From Muscardinus avellanarius (Eukaryota > Chordata > Mammalia > Rodentia > Gliridae): 64,000 nucleotides of DNA. The position numbers and the translations under genes were made by a program. A model generated the notes under the pieces. That model saw only the letters and a program-made list of their open reading frames with translations, was not told where the DNA came from and did no database searches. The stretch lies in NCBI GenBank assembly GCA_963383645.1, contig OY726557.1, forward strand, positions 127,682,603 through 127,746,602, in the 5' to 3' direction. Each line of letters begins with the position of its first letter. The stretch's first letter is position 1. Positions 23,426 through 35,352 of this stretch are shown one piece after another.

Positions 23426-23427
23426 AA
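22978..23427 (+). mobile_element. SINE nested in SINE (B1-B1-ID-ID), (AAAT)n tail
   Basis: The outer SINE starts GCTGGGCGTGGTGGCGCA, and its B1 half runs to about 23128. A second complete B1-ID dimer occupies about 23129-23335, with a poly(A) tail. The ID half of the outer element then resumes at GGGCTGGAGGTGAGG and ends CAATCCCCAGTAC. Both B1 halves are the long form. The outer tail is a clean AAAT repeat, 23392-23427. Confidence 0.85.
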
Positions 23428-23454
23428 TTATTTTCTTTCAGGGATTGGGATAAT

Positions 23455-23732
23455 GCTCCTCTGGCAACCACCATATGACCTGGATGCACTGCTCCTCAGT
23501 ATCTTTCCAAAATAATTAAAATTAGAATACTATAGAAATGCATGAATACCCATGTTTATAGCAGCACAATTCACAATCGGCAGACTGTGGAACTAACCTG
23601 AGTGTCCATCAACAGATGAATGGATAAAGAAAACGTGGTATATACACACCATGAAGCTTTACTCAGCCACAAAAAACAAAATTATGTCATTTGCAAGAAA
23701 ATAGATGGAATTAGAAACATCACGCTTGATGG
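23455..23732 (+). mobile_element. L1 ORF2 3'-end fragment, truncated at both ends
   Basis: It starts at the ACCACCATATGACC landmark and includes GTTTATAGCAGCACAATTC and TGTCCATCAACAGATGAATG, then stops near GGAATTAGAAACATCACG before the 3' UTR. It is about 280 bp with no open frame. Confidence 0.8.
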
Positions 23733-24559
23733 TTCAAGTTGGCAGTGCTTCTACTGATACAGTGTTATCAAAACTCTTGTTGATCTCCCATGTATGTAAT
23801 GGAGATTCAAATTATTAGACGAGGACATCCTTCAAAGATATTTTTCTAGCCTTCATTTCTATTCCTTACTTCTGCTGAAATGGAGGAGTGGACCCATTTG
23901 TCACATACCTGATCCCTTTAAGGAAAGATAGCCAGCTACACCTTTATCTCTAGTTTCAATCTGGACCTCAATCTCCTTTTGATTTGGATAGACTGAAAAC
24001 TTCTCAAATGATACCAGTTTGATTTCTTTTTGCTTGACAGTTCTTTCCTCAATTCATGTCCTTCTTTTTACCTTTTGCTATCGGCAACAAAAAGAAATCA
24101 AGCTATACCTTTGACACTTTGCTTGGAAATGTCCTCAGCTAAATATCTAAGTCCTCCACTTATAAATTCTGCTTTTCACACAACTACAAGGTGCAAGTCA
24201 GCCATATTTTCTAAAGGCTGCCCCCTTTTTTCAGTTTAGAATCACTTCTTATTTTTTCTCATCCCTTACAAGAATGCTTTCAATATTCATATTTATATCA
24301 ACATTCTGTTATACATATCTGTTCCTTCTGGCTGTAGAAGTCTCTTCTACAATGCTCCTAACTTCCATCTGAATCCTTCCCAGAGAACTGTTCATATTTC
24401 TATGAACAGTCTCTTCAAGGCAATCTAAGCTTTTCCTATTTGCATTGAAAAATTTTTCTAGTCTCCCGATATTATCCAATTCCAAAAACACTGACTTTTT
24501 AAGTTATTTGTTACAACTTATTCCACTTCTCAGGACCAAAATATATATTATATTTCTAG

Positions 24560-24740
24560 GAGTTCTATAAAAATTTACTATTAGCCAGGTGGCTCAGAAC
24601 AACAGAAATGCATTATTTCACAGTTCTATGGGCCAAAAGTCTGCAATCAAGATGTTGAATGACCACACTCATTTACAGGGACAAGGCTTAGAAGCTGAAA
24701 GATGGGTCTTATGAGAAACGGGCAATGTGAATTTCAAAAG
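24560..24740 (-). mobile_element. Old MLT1-like LTR fragment (tentative)
   Basis: CAGGTGGCTCAGAACAACAG and ATTTCACAGTTCTATGGGCC resemble the complement of an MLT1-type LTR. It is degraded, and the assignment rests on these short words only. Confidence 0.4.
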
Positions 24741-25018
24741 TAGAAGTAACATTCATATACCATATTTTTGATGTAGCTGATTGGATGGAAATACAAATAC
24801 CATATGTACACACATATATATCAGGGTTATTATCTCCAAAGATTTAGAACATAGACCAAGACAACTTTAGTATCTTTGTAGTTTCTAAGATTAGATGGTC
24901 AGAGAAAAGCAAATAGGCAGTGAAAAAATGTTGGTAAGTTGTCTTTTTAAGACCTGGCTATATTTAAAAGCTTTGATTTAATGGTACAGCCCTGTAGCTT
25001 TATGATATATTTTTTTTA

Positions 25019-25203
25019 GGTACTAGAGATTGAACCCATAGGTATTCTACCTCCAAGCTCTACCCCCAGGTATATTTTGAAACAGAGTCTTACTAAGTTG
25101 CAGAAGGCCTCACTAAGTAGCTGAGGCTGTCCATGAACCTGTGAACCTCCCGTCTCAGCCTCCCAAGTACTGAGATTACAAGCATGTGCCACCATGCCTG
25201 GCT
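25019..25203 (-). mobile_element. B1-dID type SINE, long form
   Basis: The complement of the ID half (GGTACTAGAGATTGAACCC) is followed by the long-form B1 half ending CCACCATGCCTGGCTT. TGATATATTT on the left and TGATATTTCT on the right suggest the TSD. Confidence 0.88.
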
Positions 25204-25741
25204 TGATATTTCTTTTTATTAGAATAGCTATGTTCATTTTGTGACTTAAAAAGATTCTAACCAACAGGCTCAAAATCTCAGAATCACCCTTCAGTTTTTT
25301 TATTTTAAAAATCTCTATTGATATTAAATGAGTTCAAGTTTTAATGCTAACTTCATGCTGAAATATAAATAGGCTACTTATTATCTTCAATTTCATTTTA
25401 GTCGAATAAGACTTAATAGGGTTATAATGTAATCCTATTGTCCCAAAGAGCTTGATCTTTACATTGGCCAGCTGTTTTTCTTTTTAACCATATTAATTTA
25501 AAAGTTCAGTTATAGTTAGTATATTTTTTAAATCTTTTTATTCTTGAATACATCATAAATACAGAAGGACCTATGGAAACATATAATTACATCATTATTT
25601 ATTACTTAAAGAGTAATTATGAGACAAAATTCATTAACTACCAACAGAGTTAAAAATATATCATCACTGATTCTCTAGAGGTCATTGCTCTGTGTCCCAA
25701 ACTCAGTTACATCCCATTGCCTCTCCCCAGCATTAAGATGA
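25204..25741. other. AT-rich unrecognised sequence
   Basis: No coding or repeat signature is recognised between the SINE and the poly(A) end of the large L1. Confidence 0.4.
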
Positions 25742-26094
25742 TTTTTCTTGACTTTTATTTTATTTTTATTTTTTTATTTTTTTATTTAAAAAAATTTTTT
25801 TTTATTGGTGCATTATATTCATACAACTTATTGGGGTAAAAAACTTGTGTGTACAAACATGTACTCATCGCTGATTTAACCCCTACCCAAATCCCACCCC
25901 ATTCCCTCCCCGTCCCTCCCTCCCTTGCTTGGCTTAGTGATTGACTTCGATATGTTTAAGTACATTGTGAGCTTTAGAGATTTTCCTCTTCCCCCCTCAT
26001 TTCTCCTCCTTTAGGTTGACTTGTTTGCTCCTCTTTTCTCCCTAACTCTCACATATTAGGGAAAGCATCTGATTTCTTATTTTTTGTGCCTGAC

Positions 26095-29000
26095 TAATCT
26101 CACTTAGCATAATGTCCTCCAGTTCCATCCATTTCCCTGAAAATGATGTAATTGAGTTTTTTTTTGATGGCTGAGTAAAATTCCATTGTGTACATATCCC
26201 ACAGTTTTGTAATCCATTCATCTGTTGATGGACATCTTGGCTGGTTCCATAGTTTGGCTATGGTGAATTGTGCAGCTATGAACATAGATACACATGCATT
26301 AGTTTGGTAGTTTGGTTTCCTAACTTTTGGGTAGATACCCAACAGTGGTATTGCTGGATCAAATGGTAGATTTGTTCCCATTCTTCTGAGGATTCTCCAT
26401 ACTGTTTCCAAAGTGGTTGCACTAATTTGCAATCCCACCAACAATGTCTTAGAGTTCCCACTTCTCCACATCCTCGCCAGCATCTGTTGTTGTTTGTGTT
26501 TTGAATGATGGCCATTCTAGTTGGAGTTAGGTGAAATCTCAGGGTAGTTTTGATTTGCATCTCTCTGATTGCCAAGGATGTTGAACATTTTTTCATGCAT
26601 CTATTGGCCATTTGAATTTCTTCTTTTGTGAAGTGTCTATTTAGTTCATTTGCCCATTTTGTTATTGGATGCTTTGTTTTCTTAGTGTTGAGTTTCTTGA
26701 GTTCTCTGTATATTCTAGATATTAGTCCTCTATCAGTGGTGTAGGTGGCAAAAATCTTCTCCCATTCTGTTGGCTCTCGATTGAGATTCTTGATAGTTTC
26801 CTTTGCTGAACAGAAGCTCTTCAGTTTCATGCAATCCCATGTATTGATTCTCCTTTTAATTTATTGTGCCTTTGAGGTCTTGTTGAGGAAATGTTTGCCT
26901 GTGCCTATGTGTTGTAGTGTTGGACCTATGCCCTCTTCAAGGAGCTTCAAAGTCTCTGGTTTAATTTCCAAGTCTCTGATCCATCGTGAGTTGACTTTTG
27001 TACAGGGTGAAAAAGTGGGATTAACATCCAATTTTCTGCATATGGTTAACCAGTTTTGCCAACACCATTTGTTGAAGAGGCTATCTTTTTTCCAGTGTAG
27101 GTTTTTGGCCTCTTTGTCAAAAATCAATTGGCTGAAAGTGTGTGGACTTGTTTCTGGGTCTTCTATTCTGCTCTATTGGTCTATATATCTGTTCTTTTGC
27201 CAGTACCATGCTGTTTTTATTACAATGGCTTTGTAGTATAGTTTAAAGTCAGGTATTGTGATTCCTCCTGCGTGGTTTTTGTTGCTGAGAACTACCTTGG
27301 CTATTCTGGGCTTTTTGTTATTCCAGATAAATTTAAGGACTGATTTTTCTATGTCTGTGAGGAATGATCTTGGTAGTTTAATGGGCATTGCATTAAATCT
27401 GTAGATCACTTTTGGAAGGATGGCCATTTTAATGATATTTATTCTGCCAACCCATGAACATGGAAGGTCTTTCCATCTTCTAAGATCTTCTCCGATTTCT
27501 TTTTTCAGTGTTTTATAATTTTCTTTGTAGAGATCTTTTACCTCCTTGGTCAAGTTTATTCCTAGGTATTTTATTTTTTTTGTGGGAGATCCTGAGTGGA
27601 AGTGTTTTCTGAATTTCTTTTTCAGTGGATTTATGGTTGGTGTACAGGAAAGCTTCTGATTTTTTAAGATTGATTTTGTATCCAGATACCTTGCTGAATT
27701 TGTTGATCAGTTCTATAAGCCTTTTGGTTGAGTTTGTTGGGTTTTCTAAATATAGTATCATGTCATCTGCAAATAGTGAAAGCTTAAGTTCTTCTTTTCC
27801 TATTTGTACTCCTTTGATTTCCTTTTCTTGCCTTATTGCTCTGGCTAGAGTCTCTAGTACTATATTGAAGAGAAGTGGTGATAGTGGGCATCCTTGTCTC
27901 GTTTCAGTTTTTAGGGGAAATTCTTGAAGTTTTTCCCCATTTAATATGATGTTGGCAGTGGGCTTATTGTAGATCGCCTTAATAATGTTGAGATATGTTC
28001 CTTCTATTCCAATTCTCTGCAGTGTTTTTATCATAAATGGATGTTGAATTTTATCAAATGCTTTTTCAGCATCTATTGAGATGATCATGTGGTTTTTGTC
28101 TTTGATTCTGTTTATATGATGAATTACATGGATTGATTTTCATATATTGAACCAGCCTTGCATCCCTGGGATGAACCCTACCTGGTCATGGTGAATGATT
28201 TTCTTGATGTGGTTTTGAATGCGTGTTGCTAGTATTTTGTTTAATAGTTTTGCATCCAAGTTCATCAGAGATATAGGCCTGTAGTTTTTCCTTCTTTGAA
28301 CTGTCTTTATTCGGTTTGGGTATTAGTGTGATGTTGGCTTCATAGAATGTATTTGGGAGAGTCCCGGTTTTTTCTATTTCCCGAAATAGTTTGAGTAGTA
28401 TTGGGATTAGTTCTCCTATAAAGGTTTTATAGAATTCACTTGGGAAACCATCTGGTCCTGGGCTTTTCTTTGATGGTAAGCTCTTTATTGCTATTTCAAT
28501 CTCTTTGATTGTTATTGGTTGGTTTAAGTGTTCTATATCTTCTTGACTCAGTTTAGGAAGGTTGTATTTATCTAGGAAGTTGTCGATTTCCTCCAGATTT
28601 TCCATTTTGTTGGAGTATAGTTTTTCAAAGTAGTTTCTGATAATCCTCTGAATTTCTACGCTGTCAGTAGTAATGTCTCCTTTTTCATCCCTTATCTTCA
28701 TAATTTGGGTTGATTCTCTCTTTTTTTTAGTTAGGTTGGCTAGTAGTGGTTTATCAATCTTGTTAATTTTTTCAAGAAACCAGCTTTTGGTTTTGTTGAT
28801 TTTCTGTATTGTTTTTTTATTCTCTATTTCGTTAATTTCTGCTCTAATTTTAATAATTTCCCGTCTTCTGCTGGCTTTGGGGTTCAATTGTTCCTGCTTT
28901 TCAAGGGCTTTGAGGTGTGTCATAAGGCTATTTATTTGAAGATTTTCTGTTTTTCTTATGTGAGCACTCAGTGCTATAAATTTTCCTCTTAATACTGCCT

Positions 29001-29884
29001 TCAAAGTGTCCCAGAGGTTTTGATATGTTGTTTCTTTATTTTCATTTGTTTCCAGAAATTTCTTGATTTCACCTCTTACATCTTCTATGACCCATTCTTC
29101 ATTCAAAAGTGTGGTGTTCAGTCTCCACATGTTTATGTTGTTTCTCTGGGTCTTCTTATAGTTGATTTCTAGTTTCATTCCATTATGGTCTGAAATGACA
29201 CAGGGAAGTATGTAACATTTTTAAAATTTGCTAGTGCTCATTTTGTGTCCCAGGATGTGATCTATTTTGGAGAAGGTTCCATGAGAAGCTGAGAAAAAAT
29301 GTAAACTCTGCTGTAGTTGGGTGAAATATTCTATATGTGTCCAACAGGTCCATTTGGTTAATGGTGTTCTTTAGTTCTGAGACATCTTTACTGACCCTTG
29401 GTCTGGAAGATCGGTCTAGTATTGTGAGAGTTGTGAGAGGTGTGTTGAACTCTCCCAGTATTATTGTATTGGGATTTATGTGTGACTTCATATCACAAAG
29501 AGTTTGATTTATGAAAGTAGCTGCCCCTATGTTTGGGGCATAGATGTTGATTATTGTTATTTCCTCTTGCTGGACTATTCCTTTTACCAGTAAAATGTGA
29601 CCTTCTTTGTCTCTTCTAATAAGTTTGGGTTTGAAGTCTAACTTGTCTGATATAATAGTTGCTATTCCTGCTTGTCTTCGAGTACCATTAGCATGGATTA
29701 CCTTGCTCCAGCCCTTTACCTTGAGTTTGTTCCTATCTTTACTTGTAAGGTATGTTTCTTGTAAGCAGCAGATGGATGGATTCTGGCTTTTAATCCATTT
29801 TGCCACTTTATGTCTTTTTATTGGGGAGTTGAGGCTGTTTACATTCGGTGTGATTATAGAGAGATAATTTTTAATTCTCACCAT
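26095..29884 (-). pseudogene. L1 ORF2 (endonuclease-reverse transcriptase), frameshifted
   Basis: L1 ORF2 protein nicks target DNA and reverse-transcribes L1 RNA at the nick. The N-terminal endonuclease begins at 29884 with Asn14 and Glu43 (CCLQETY) in the expected places, but residue 145 is Glu (LGEFNTPL) where the family has a catalytic Asp. The reverse transcriptase keeps IDAEKAFDK and FADD (open piece 28088-27513). The reading frame is split into at least seven pieces (29884-29231, 29178-28186, 28088-27513, 27553-27173, 27127-26861, 26830-26276, 26483-26100) by frameshifts and stops. The cysteine-rich C-terminal region is recognisable near 26.4 kb ([17 protein letters not shown]). It is a dead copy, but moderately young because long pieces remain open. 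Confidence 0.93.
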
Positions 29885-30035
29885 GTTAAGATCTTATTTC
29901 TGTTTGAGATACTGTTTATTCTTCTTTGCTTAGTTGTCTGCTGGATGGGAATTTTTGTTTCTTTGGTTCTGGCGTGTATTACCCATTTCCTCTTTGCAGT
30001 TAATCTCCTTGAGTATTTTCTCTAGTGCTGGTTTT
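29885..30035 (-). pseudogene. L1 ORF1 C-terminal remnant plus inter-ORF spacer
   Basis: On the minus strand the sequence reads AAAACCAGCACTAGAG and continues through the codons for ALEKILKEIN, then the short spacer before the ORF2 start. The same stretch occurs at the ends of ORF1 in the two L1 copies at 57.4 and 60.0 kb. Homology to L1 stops abruptly at about 30035, where the A-rich tail of the SINE begins. Confidence 0.88.
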
Positions 30036-30076
30036 CATTTTTATTTTTTAAATTTATTTTTATTTTTTATTTTTTT

Positions 30077-30256
30077 GGTGGTACTGGGATTCCTGGAAGC
30101 CCTTCTACCTCCGGGCTACACTCCCAGACCTATGTTTTTATATTTTATTTGGAAACAGGGTCTCTTAAGCCAGCGAGGCTGGCTTCGAACCTGCGCAATC
30201 CTCCTGTCTCCGTCTCCCAAGCGTGGGGATTACAAGCGTGCGCCAGCAGGCCCGGC
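30077..30256 (-). mobile_element. B1-dID type SINE, variant ID end, joined to L1
   Basis: The complement of the variant ID end (GGTACTGGGATTCCTGGAAG) leads to a CpG-rich B1 half ending at GCCAGCAGGCCCGGC. Its A-rich tail runs 30036-30076 straight into the truncated L1. It has the same orientation as the L1 and sits inside the L1 TSD. Confidence 0.92.
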
Positions 30257-30273
30257 TTTTTTCTTGATTTTTA

Positions 30274-31945
30274 GATAATCATCCTTTTTTTTTCTTTCTC
30301 ATTCAATCTACATAAAATTTCCAAACAGAGTATTTTTAATATTTGAAATTGTGAAATGTATAGAAATAGACTATATTGAATATGTTCTTTGGGATTGTAT
30401 TTTTGCTCAGTGGTATGTTCACAATTCATATCTGTTCATACATGTGTCGTCTCTTCCATGATATCTTTCTCATCCCTTTATCAGATCCTATATGTTCTTT
30501 GACAGAACATATTCGTTTTCCTTATTTTCCAGGGATTTCTATATTCTGCTTTGTAATATAATTTTTATGTTCTATGGTATTTTTTCCTGGTTTATTAATC
30601 CTTTAAAGGCAAAGCATTTGTTTCAGATTTCTTTCTCTTCGATAGTTCCAGACTTGAGACTATGCATAATTTATGCTTGTAAAATGCTTATTAAATGCAT
30701 GATGCTGAGAATTACAGTATATATTTGGATGGCAGACCCTTTATTATGTATTCCCCAAAGTCTAGATGGCTCACTAATAAATACATCTCATCTATTTCTC
30801 GTCTCACTAGGCCATTGTGCACGATCAGCTTAGTGTTTGACTTCAATTACATTCTCAATAGCATCTTTTCATCTCTCAAAAGCTCTGTTTTGTGTCTGCT
30901 AACCTGCATCTGTCTAATATTGAAATCTTTGCTCAAATGAAAACAATTGGGTAAATAAAGTGTAAGTGGGTGAAGGATTAATCAGAATCAGGCCTCTTAA
31001 TTCTATGCTGCTTGGACTAAAGAAATGTAATGAGGGGGACTCCAATAATAAAAGCAGAAAGAGTATGAATGAGCCCTTGAGACCTTGTGGAGATGGAAAC
31101 GTACTTACTCCTATCCCTTCTAAGAAGAAACACAATGGTTCCCATGGATTAAAAATCTCAGAGCCTCAGGATGGCCGGCTTTCTGAAATCCTTCTTCTGG
31201 AAGATGCTTTGCCTTATTTAAGCCAAAGAACAAGTGTATTTGGGAAAACTCAAGTGAATTCCCCTAAGCTCAAAGCATACAAAGCAAAACACAACTTCCT
31301 TCTGAAAAGGAAATGAAGTGTTTTATTTCTTTATTTATTAGATTTGTTACTAACTGTACCCTGTGCCAGAGGCCCCAAGGCAGAAAGGCTTATTGTAAAA
31401 TAATAGAGATAATTAAATTTTATATTACGAAACAGCAATCAATGCAGGAAAACTAGTATCTAGTCCACTGGGGATATTGAAACTAAAGAGGTAGGTTCTG
31501 CTTGATGTCCCAGGGCCAAACACCACTGCTATCTCTATTCCTCTCTCCCCATTAATATTTATTAAGAATTTTCATTGCTGGGCACCTCACATAGTTTGTT
31601 TTCTACTAAGTAAGATTGTAGTTTGATCATATAAGCAACAGAGGGAAGTATCTCTGGATAATATTTTGGGTATTGACACTAGAAGCACCTCAAGGATATA
31701 TACCAACACTCGAAGACAAATTTGTAAAATTGGATAATCTTGATTTCAGAGAGGTTTCATTTTTCAAGGCACTTGAGGACCCAGTAAGAAACAGAGGGTA
31801 GCCATGAATATTAAGATACAGCTCTGTAGAAGATAAAAATATTGTATACAAAAAAAGAGGACAAGTAACTTATAGAACATATAGCTAGTAAAAGCTAGAA
31901 CCTTGAATCACAAGCAAAACTCTTTGATTTAAAATCATTTCCATC
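30274..31945. other. Unrecognised AT-rich sequence
   Basis: No family is recognised. The open frame 30966-31316 (+, 116 codons, Lys/Ser-rich, ending LLKRK) is the longest here outside recognised repeats and has no motif I can assign. It may be chance. Confidence 0.4.
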
Positions 31946-32580
31946 TGTGTGGAGATTCCTCAGAAAACTGAGACGGGATCCACTCTATGATCCAGCTCTA
32001 CTATTCCTGGGTTTCTTTCCAAAGGTACTGAAGTCACAATATCATAGTGATGCATGAATATCCACATTCATAGCAGCACAATTCACAATGCTAAATTATA
32101 GAAGCAACCTAGGTATTCCTCATCAGATGAGTGGATTACAAGACTATGAGATATATGCACAATGGAATTCTACTCAGCAATAAAGGGGAGCAAAATCATG
32201 TCCTTTGCAGGAAAATGGATGGACCTGGAGAACATTATGCTTAGTGGGATTAGCCAATCACGGAGAGTGAAGGGTCATACATTTCCTCTCATATGCAGAA
32301 ACTAGGGAGTAATCACAATACCAGAGGGACTTCAGACAGTAGAGGAGAAACTTCAGTGGAGCCAGGGAGGTGGTCTAGGGGAGTGTGGGAGAAGAGGGAG
32401 GATTCATGAAGAAAACACATCCATGGACATTATGTAAACATGTGAGAACACCAATGCCAATCTTAATATCAAGTATGGAGGAAGCTATGGGAAAACTCAG
32501 CAGGCTGTGAACATGTGTATCACCATCACTGTGAATATTATGATATGAGGCTATAATGCACCAATAAGTGTGCTAAAAAA
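31946..32580 (+). mobile_element. L1 3' end, 5'-truncated
   Basis: The ORF2 C-terminal region begins TGTGGAGATTCCTCAGAAAA and is followed by the 3' UTR ending GGCTATAATGCACCAATAAG. AAAATCATTTCCATC before it and AAAATCAACTCCATA after it look like a decayed TSD. It starts at nearly the same ORF2 position as the copies at 9.7 and 12.5 kb. Confidence 0.82.
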
Positions 32581-34745
32581 GATAAAATCAACTCCATAAA
32601 AACAGTCAGGTTTGTTTGAGTTTTGACATTGGCTTAGTTCCTCAGTACAGATATTAGTTTCATACTCTGGACTCTTGGGAGAGTGAGTTAAATGCAATTA
32701 TAAGTAACAGTGGCATTCACATAAGGGAGAATTCAAGTTTTCATCATCTTCTTAAGTACTTGCAGGTGGGCGGGTGGAGTCTAATTCCAAGGTCTTCTAT
32801 TTGGACCTCACTTTACAATGTCCAACTATTTACATTATCAATCAATTCATCAGTGGTGCATATTCCTATCTGAACTTCTACCACTGGATAATAAATATAG
32901 TGCCTATAAAAGGGCTGCCCAAGTAATTGGCTGTTGTTCAATAGAGGAGTAAGCAGGGCATTTGCTGAAGAAGTAGCAGCCTTTGCTATCCAGAGAATAT
33001 AGGCAGCATATGGAATCCCATGCTGGGCACAAGATGACAAGATGTATCAGCAACATAATGGCAATGAAGAGGGACCTAGAATGGCCACTGTACCCAGACC
33101 ATGGGAAATGTCACAACATGCTTCCTTTCCTGTGCACCTATATCATCAAACACTTACGGAATTGCTTTTCATAAGGAAAAAATGTACAGTCGAAAGACAA
33201 CCTGAAAATGCCTTTATTGCATCTGAATACTTGATAAGCAAGTGAACAGCTAAGCTTTTTTAAAATTTATTTTTTCCTATCTTCTCCACGATAATAAGGA
33301 CGGTAAAACAATTTTTGAAGAGCAATCAACAAACATGTTTCAATAATGAAAAGAGCAGGAATCAGACAAACTTATGGTGAACAGTGGATCCGCCACATAG
33401 CAGTTATGAGAACTCGGTCTACATAACCAGAAAAAGGATTCAGAAGTGCTTATCTCTCACAGATGCTGTGAGAGTTAGATGCAATGTACATGAAAGATGT
33501 TACGGCTGATGCATAAAAGAAACCCAATTACTTTTAACTAAAGTTGTTATTTTTATTATTACTAGGAGGAAAGCATGAGAAATAATCTGCTGACTACACT
33601 GCTAATAAGGTAAAAGATCAGTTTTCAGGATCATAGCTCATGATAGAATGATGATCTCTGAGCAAATAGAGGAAGATATCCCTCAAACACCGGAAAGAAT
33701 ATGGAAATCCACTCGTCGATATGCTCGGAGTAAGAAAAGGTGAAGGAAGACTCAGATCCAACTGCAAAATTAATGCCGTGGAAAGCAAAGGGTGTGCCTC
33801 CTCGGCGGAAAAATGATTAAAAGATAATGGCTATGATAGAAACAACATTAATAAGACTCATATATCTCCATGGCAGACACTGTGCATTCTCACGCAACAA
33901 AGTATGGGTTGTTATTTTCACACACACATATACATTTCTATCAAATATGCTTTCTGTATGCACTGATTAGTATTTTGATTTTATCCTTTTTGTCCTCGTG
34001 AAAATACATATATATGTATCAAGTACATAAATACAAATATGTATGCATATATATGCATATATATATATTATATGATACACACACAAATACACATATAAAA
34101 TCTTATATCAGTTCGACTGCAATTGGTGAGTCTTGAGAATGACTACCATGTAGTGCTAGAGGAAGCACGGCATACTTAAGGAGGTGGGAGAGTTGGTCCA
34201 TGCTTTCTGCTACACGTATCGGTAGAAATCTGTTCCTGCAAGGTTGGAAGCTTGCTGACACACATATGAACATGGGTAAAGCAGAAATGAACAAACGTAA
34301 TAATTGGTGGAGAATGTTGCCAACTCTAAATCCTGCACAGAAATGTAATTAAAACATAGCAAAAAACAAAAAACAAAACAACAACTTCTCAGTGGGGAGA
34401 TAATAGCCCAATGGGCTATTTCAGTATCCGGATGGACAGCACTGGAGTCTGAATCTGCTAAAAGTGGAGCATCTTGTTAAAGCCATGCCACAATGTTCTC
34501 TTATTTTGTATTTTAAATGGAAGAGATCTGTGAGGATGAAACTGTTCCACCAATTTAATTCTGGCTACTAAGATAAAAATGGTTATTGTCATGAGAATGG
34601 CAGGGACCTTGGAGAAAGTAATCTGGTAATGCTTCAGGGAGCTTAGAAAGAGAGACTTAACTCCAGAACGGCAACATTAAAAATAATCAGAATGTGGACA
34701 CGGTGTAATCCCAAGGAAAGATACGTGCAAAATGATGGAATTTAA
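32581..34745. other. Unrecognised sequence, AT-rich simple repeat at 33.9-34.1 kb
   Basis: An imperfect TATA/CATA-rich stretch lies at about 34003-34100. The short open frames around 33.0-33.2 kb carry no recognisable domain. Confidence 0.45.
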
Positions 34746-34936
34746 AACGTTTGTTGTGGCACATACCTGTAATCCCAGTACTTGTGAGGCTGAGATAGGA
34801 GAACTGCAAGTTTGAGGCCAGCCTCACAAACTTAGCAAGACTCTGTTTCAAAATAAAAACCAAACAGGGGCTAGAAATTGGGGGTTGGAGGAAGAATGGC
34901 TTTGATTTTGATCCCAATACCAAAAAAAAAAAAAAG
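34746..34936 (+). mobile_element. B1-dID type SINE, short form, old
   Basis: The B1 half begins near GTTGTGGCACATACCTGTAA, is the short form, and is followed by a diverged ID half ending ATCCCAATACC and poly(A). Confidence 0.8.
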
Positions 34937-35164
34937 ATGCTGCAACTTAAGAGAGATGGGGTGATAAGAAAACTCAAGAAAAAATTCTATAATCAGAAAT
35001 TATTCTGAGAAAAAAGAGAGATCTACATCTTAATTACTGTAAAACTATAAACTGAGTTCCTAATTAGAAAGGACACATGTTGAATACTGAAGGGGGAGAA
35101 AGCATCAGAAGGAATACAGAAGAATAGCACTAGGCTGTAGGAGTAATGTTCCGTACCCTAAATG

Positions 35165-35352
35165 TTAAGATAGACGAACATTCATAAACATATCAATCAC
35201 TAAGCCAACCATGAGATAGAAGGAGAAAAAAGGGAATTTGTGGGAATTGGGGAAGGGCAAAATGAGTGATGTGTGCGTGTATGCCTCTACCATCTTGTAC
35301 CCCATTAAGATGTATGACTACAAGGCACGAATAAAAATGTTAAAAAAAAAGA
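35165..35352 (+). mobile_element. L1 3' UTR terminal fragment
   Basis: The shared L1 3' end is recognisable from CACTAAGCCAACCATG through AAGATGTATGACTACAAGGC and a poly(A) run. Only the terminal ~190 bp are present. Confidence 0.8.

Larger units (their letters stand above)
25742..30273 (-). mobile_element. 5'-truncated L1 fused to a SINE, bounded by one TSD
   Basis: On the minus strand the unit reads: B1-dID SINE (30256 to 30077), A-rich run, L1 from the last ~30 codons of ORF1, the inter-ORF spacer, ORF2, the 3' UTR and a poly(A) tail. TTTTTCTTGACTTTTA (25742-25757) and TTTTTCTTGATTTTTA (30258-30273) differ at one base and appear to be the TSD of the whole unit. No TSD for the SINE alone is evident. 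The simplest reading is one chimeric insertion event. Confidence 0.75.

Noticed and set aside
23392..23427. Short direct repeats as a CRISPR-like array
   Set aside because: This and the other tandem runs are simple microsatellites at SINE tails, without spacers. No cas-like gene exists, and the context is a mammalian genome.
26745..27236. 163-codon plus-strand frame at 26.7-27.2 kb
   Set aside because: It is the antisense shadow of L1 ORF2 on the minus strand.
30966..31316. 116-codon plus-strand frame as a small gene or processed pseudogene
   Set aside because: The Lys/Ser-rich product shows no motif, and there is no poly(A) tail or TSD to support a retrocopy. Left as unrecognised.
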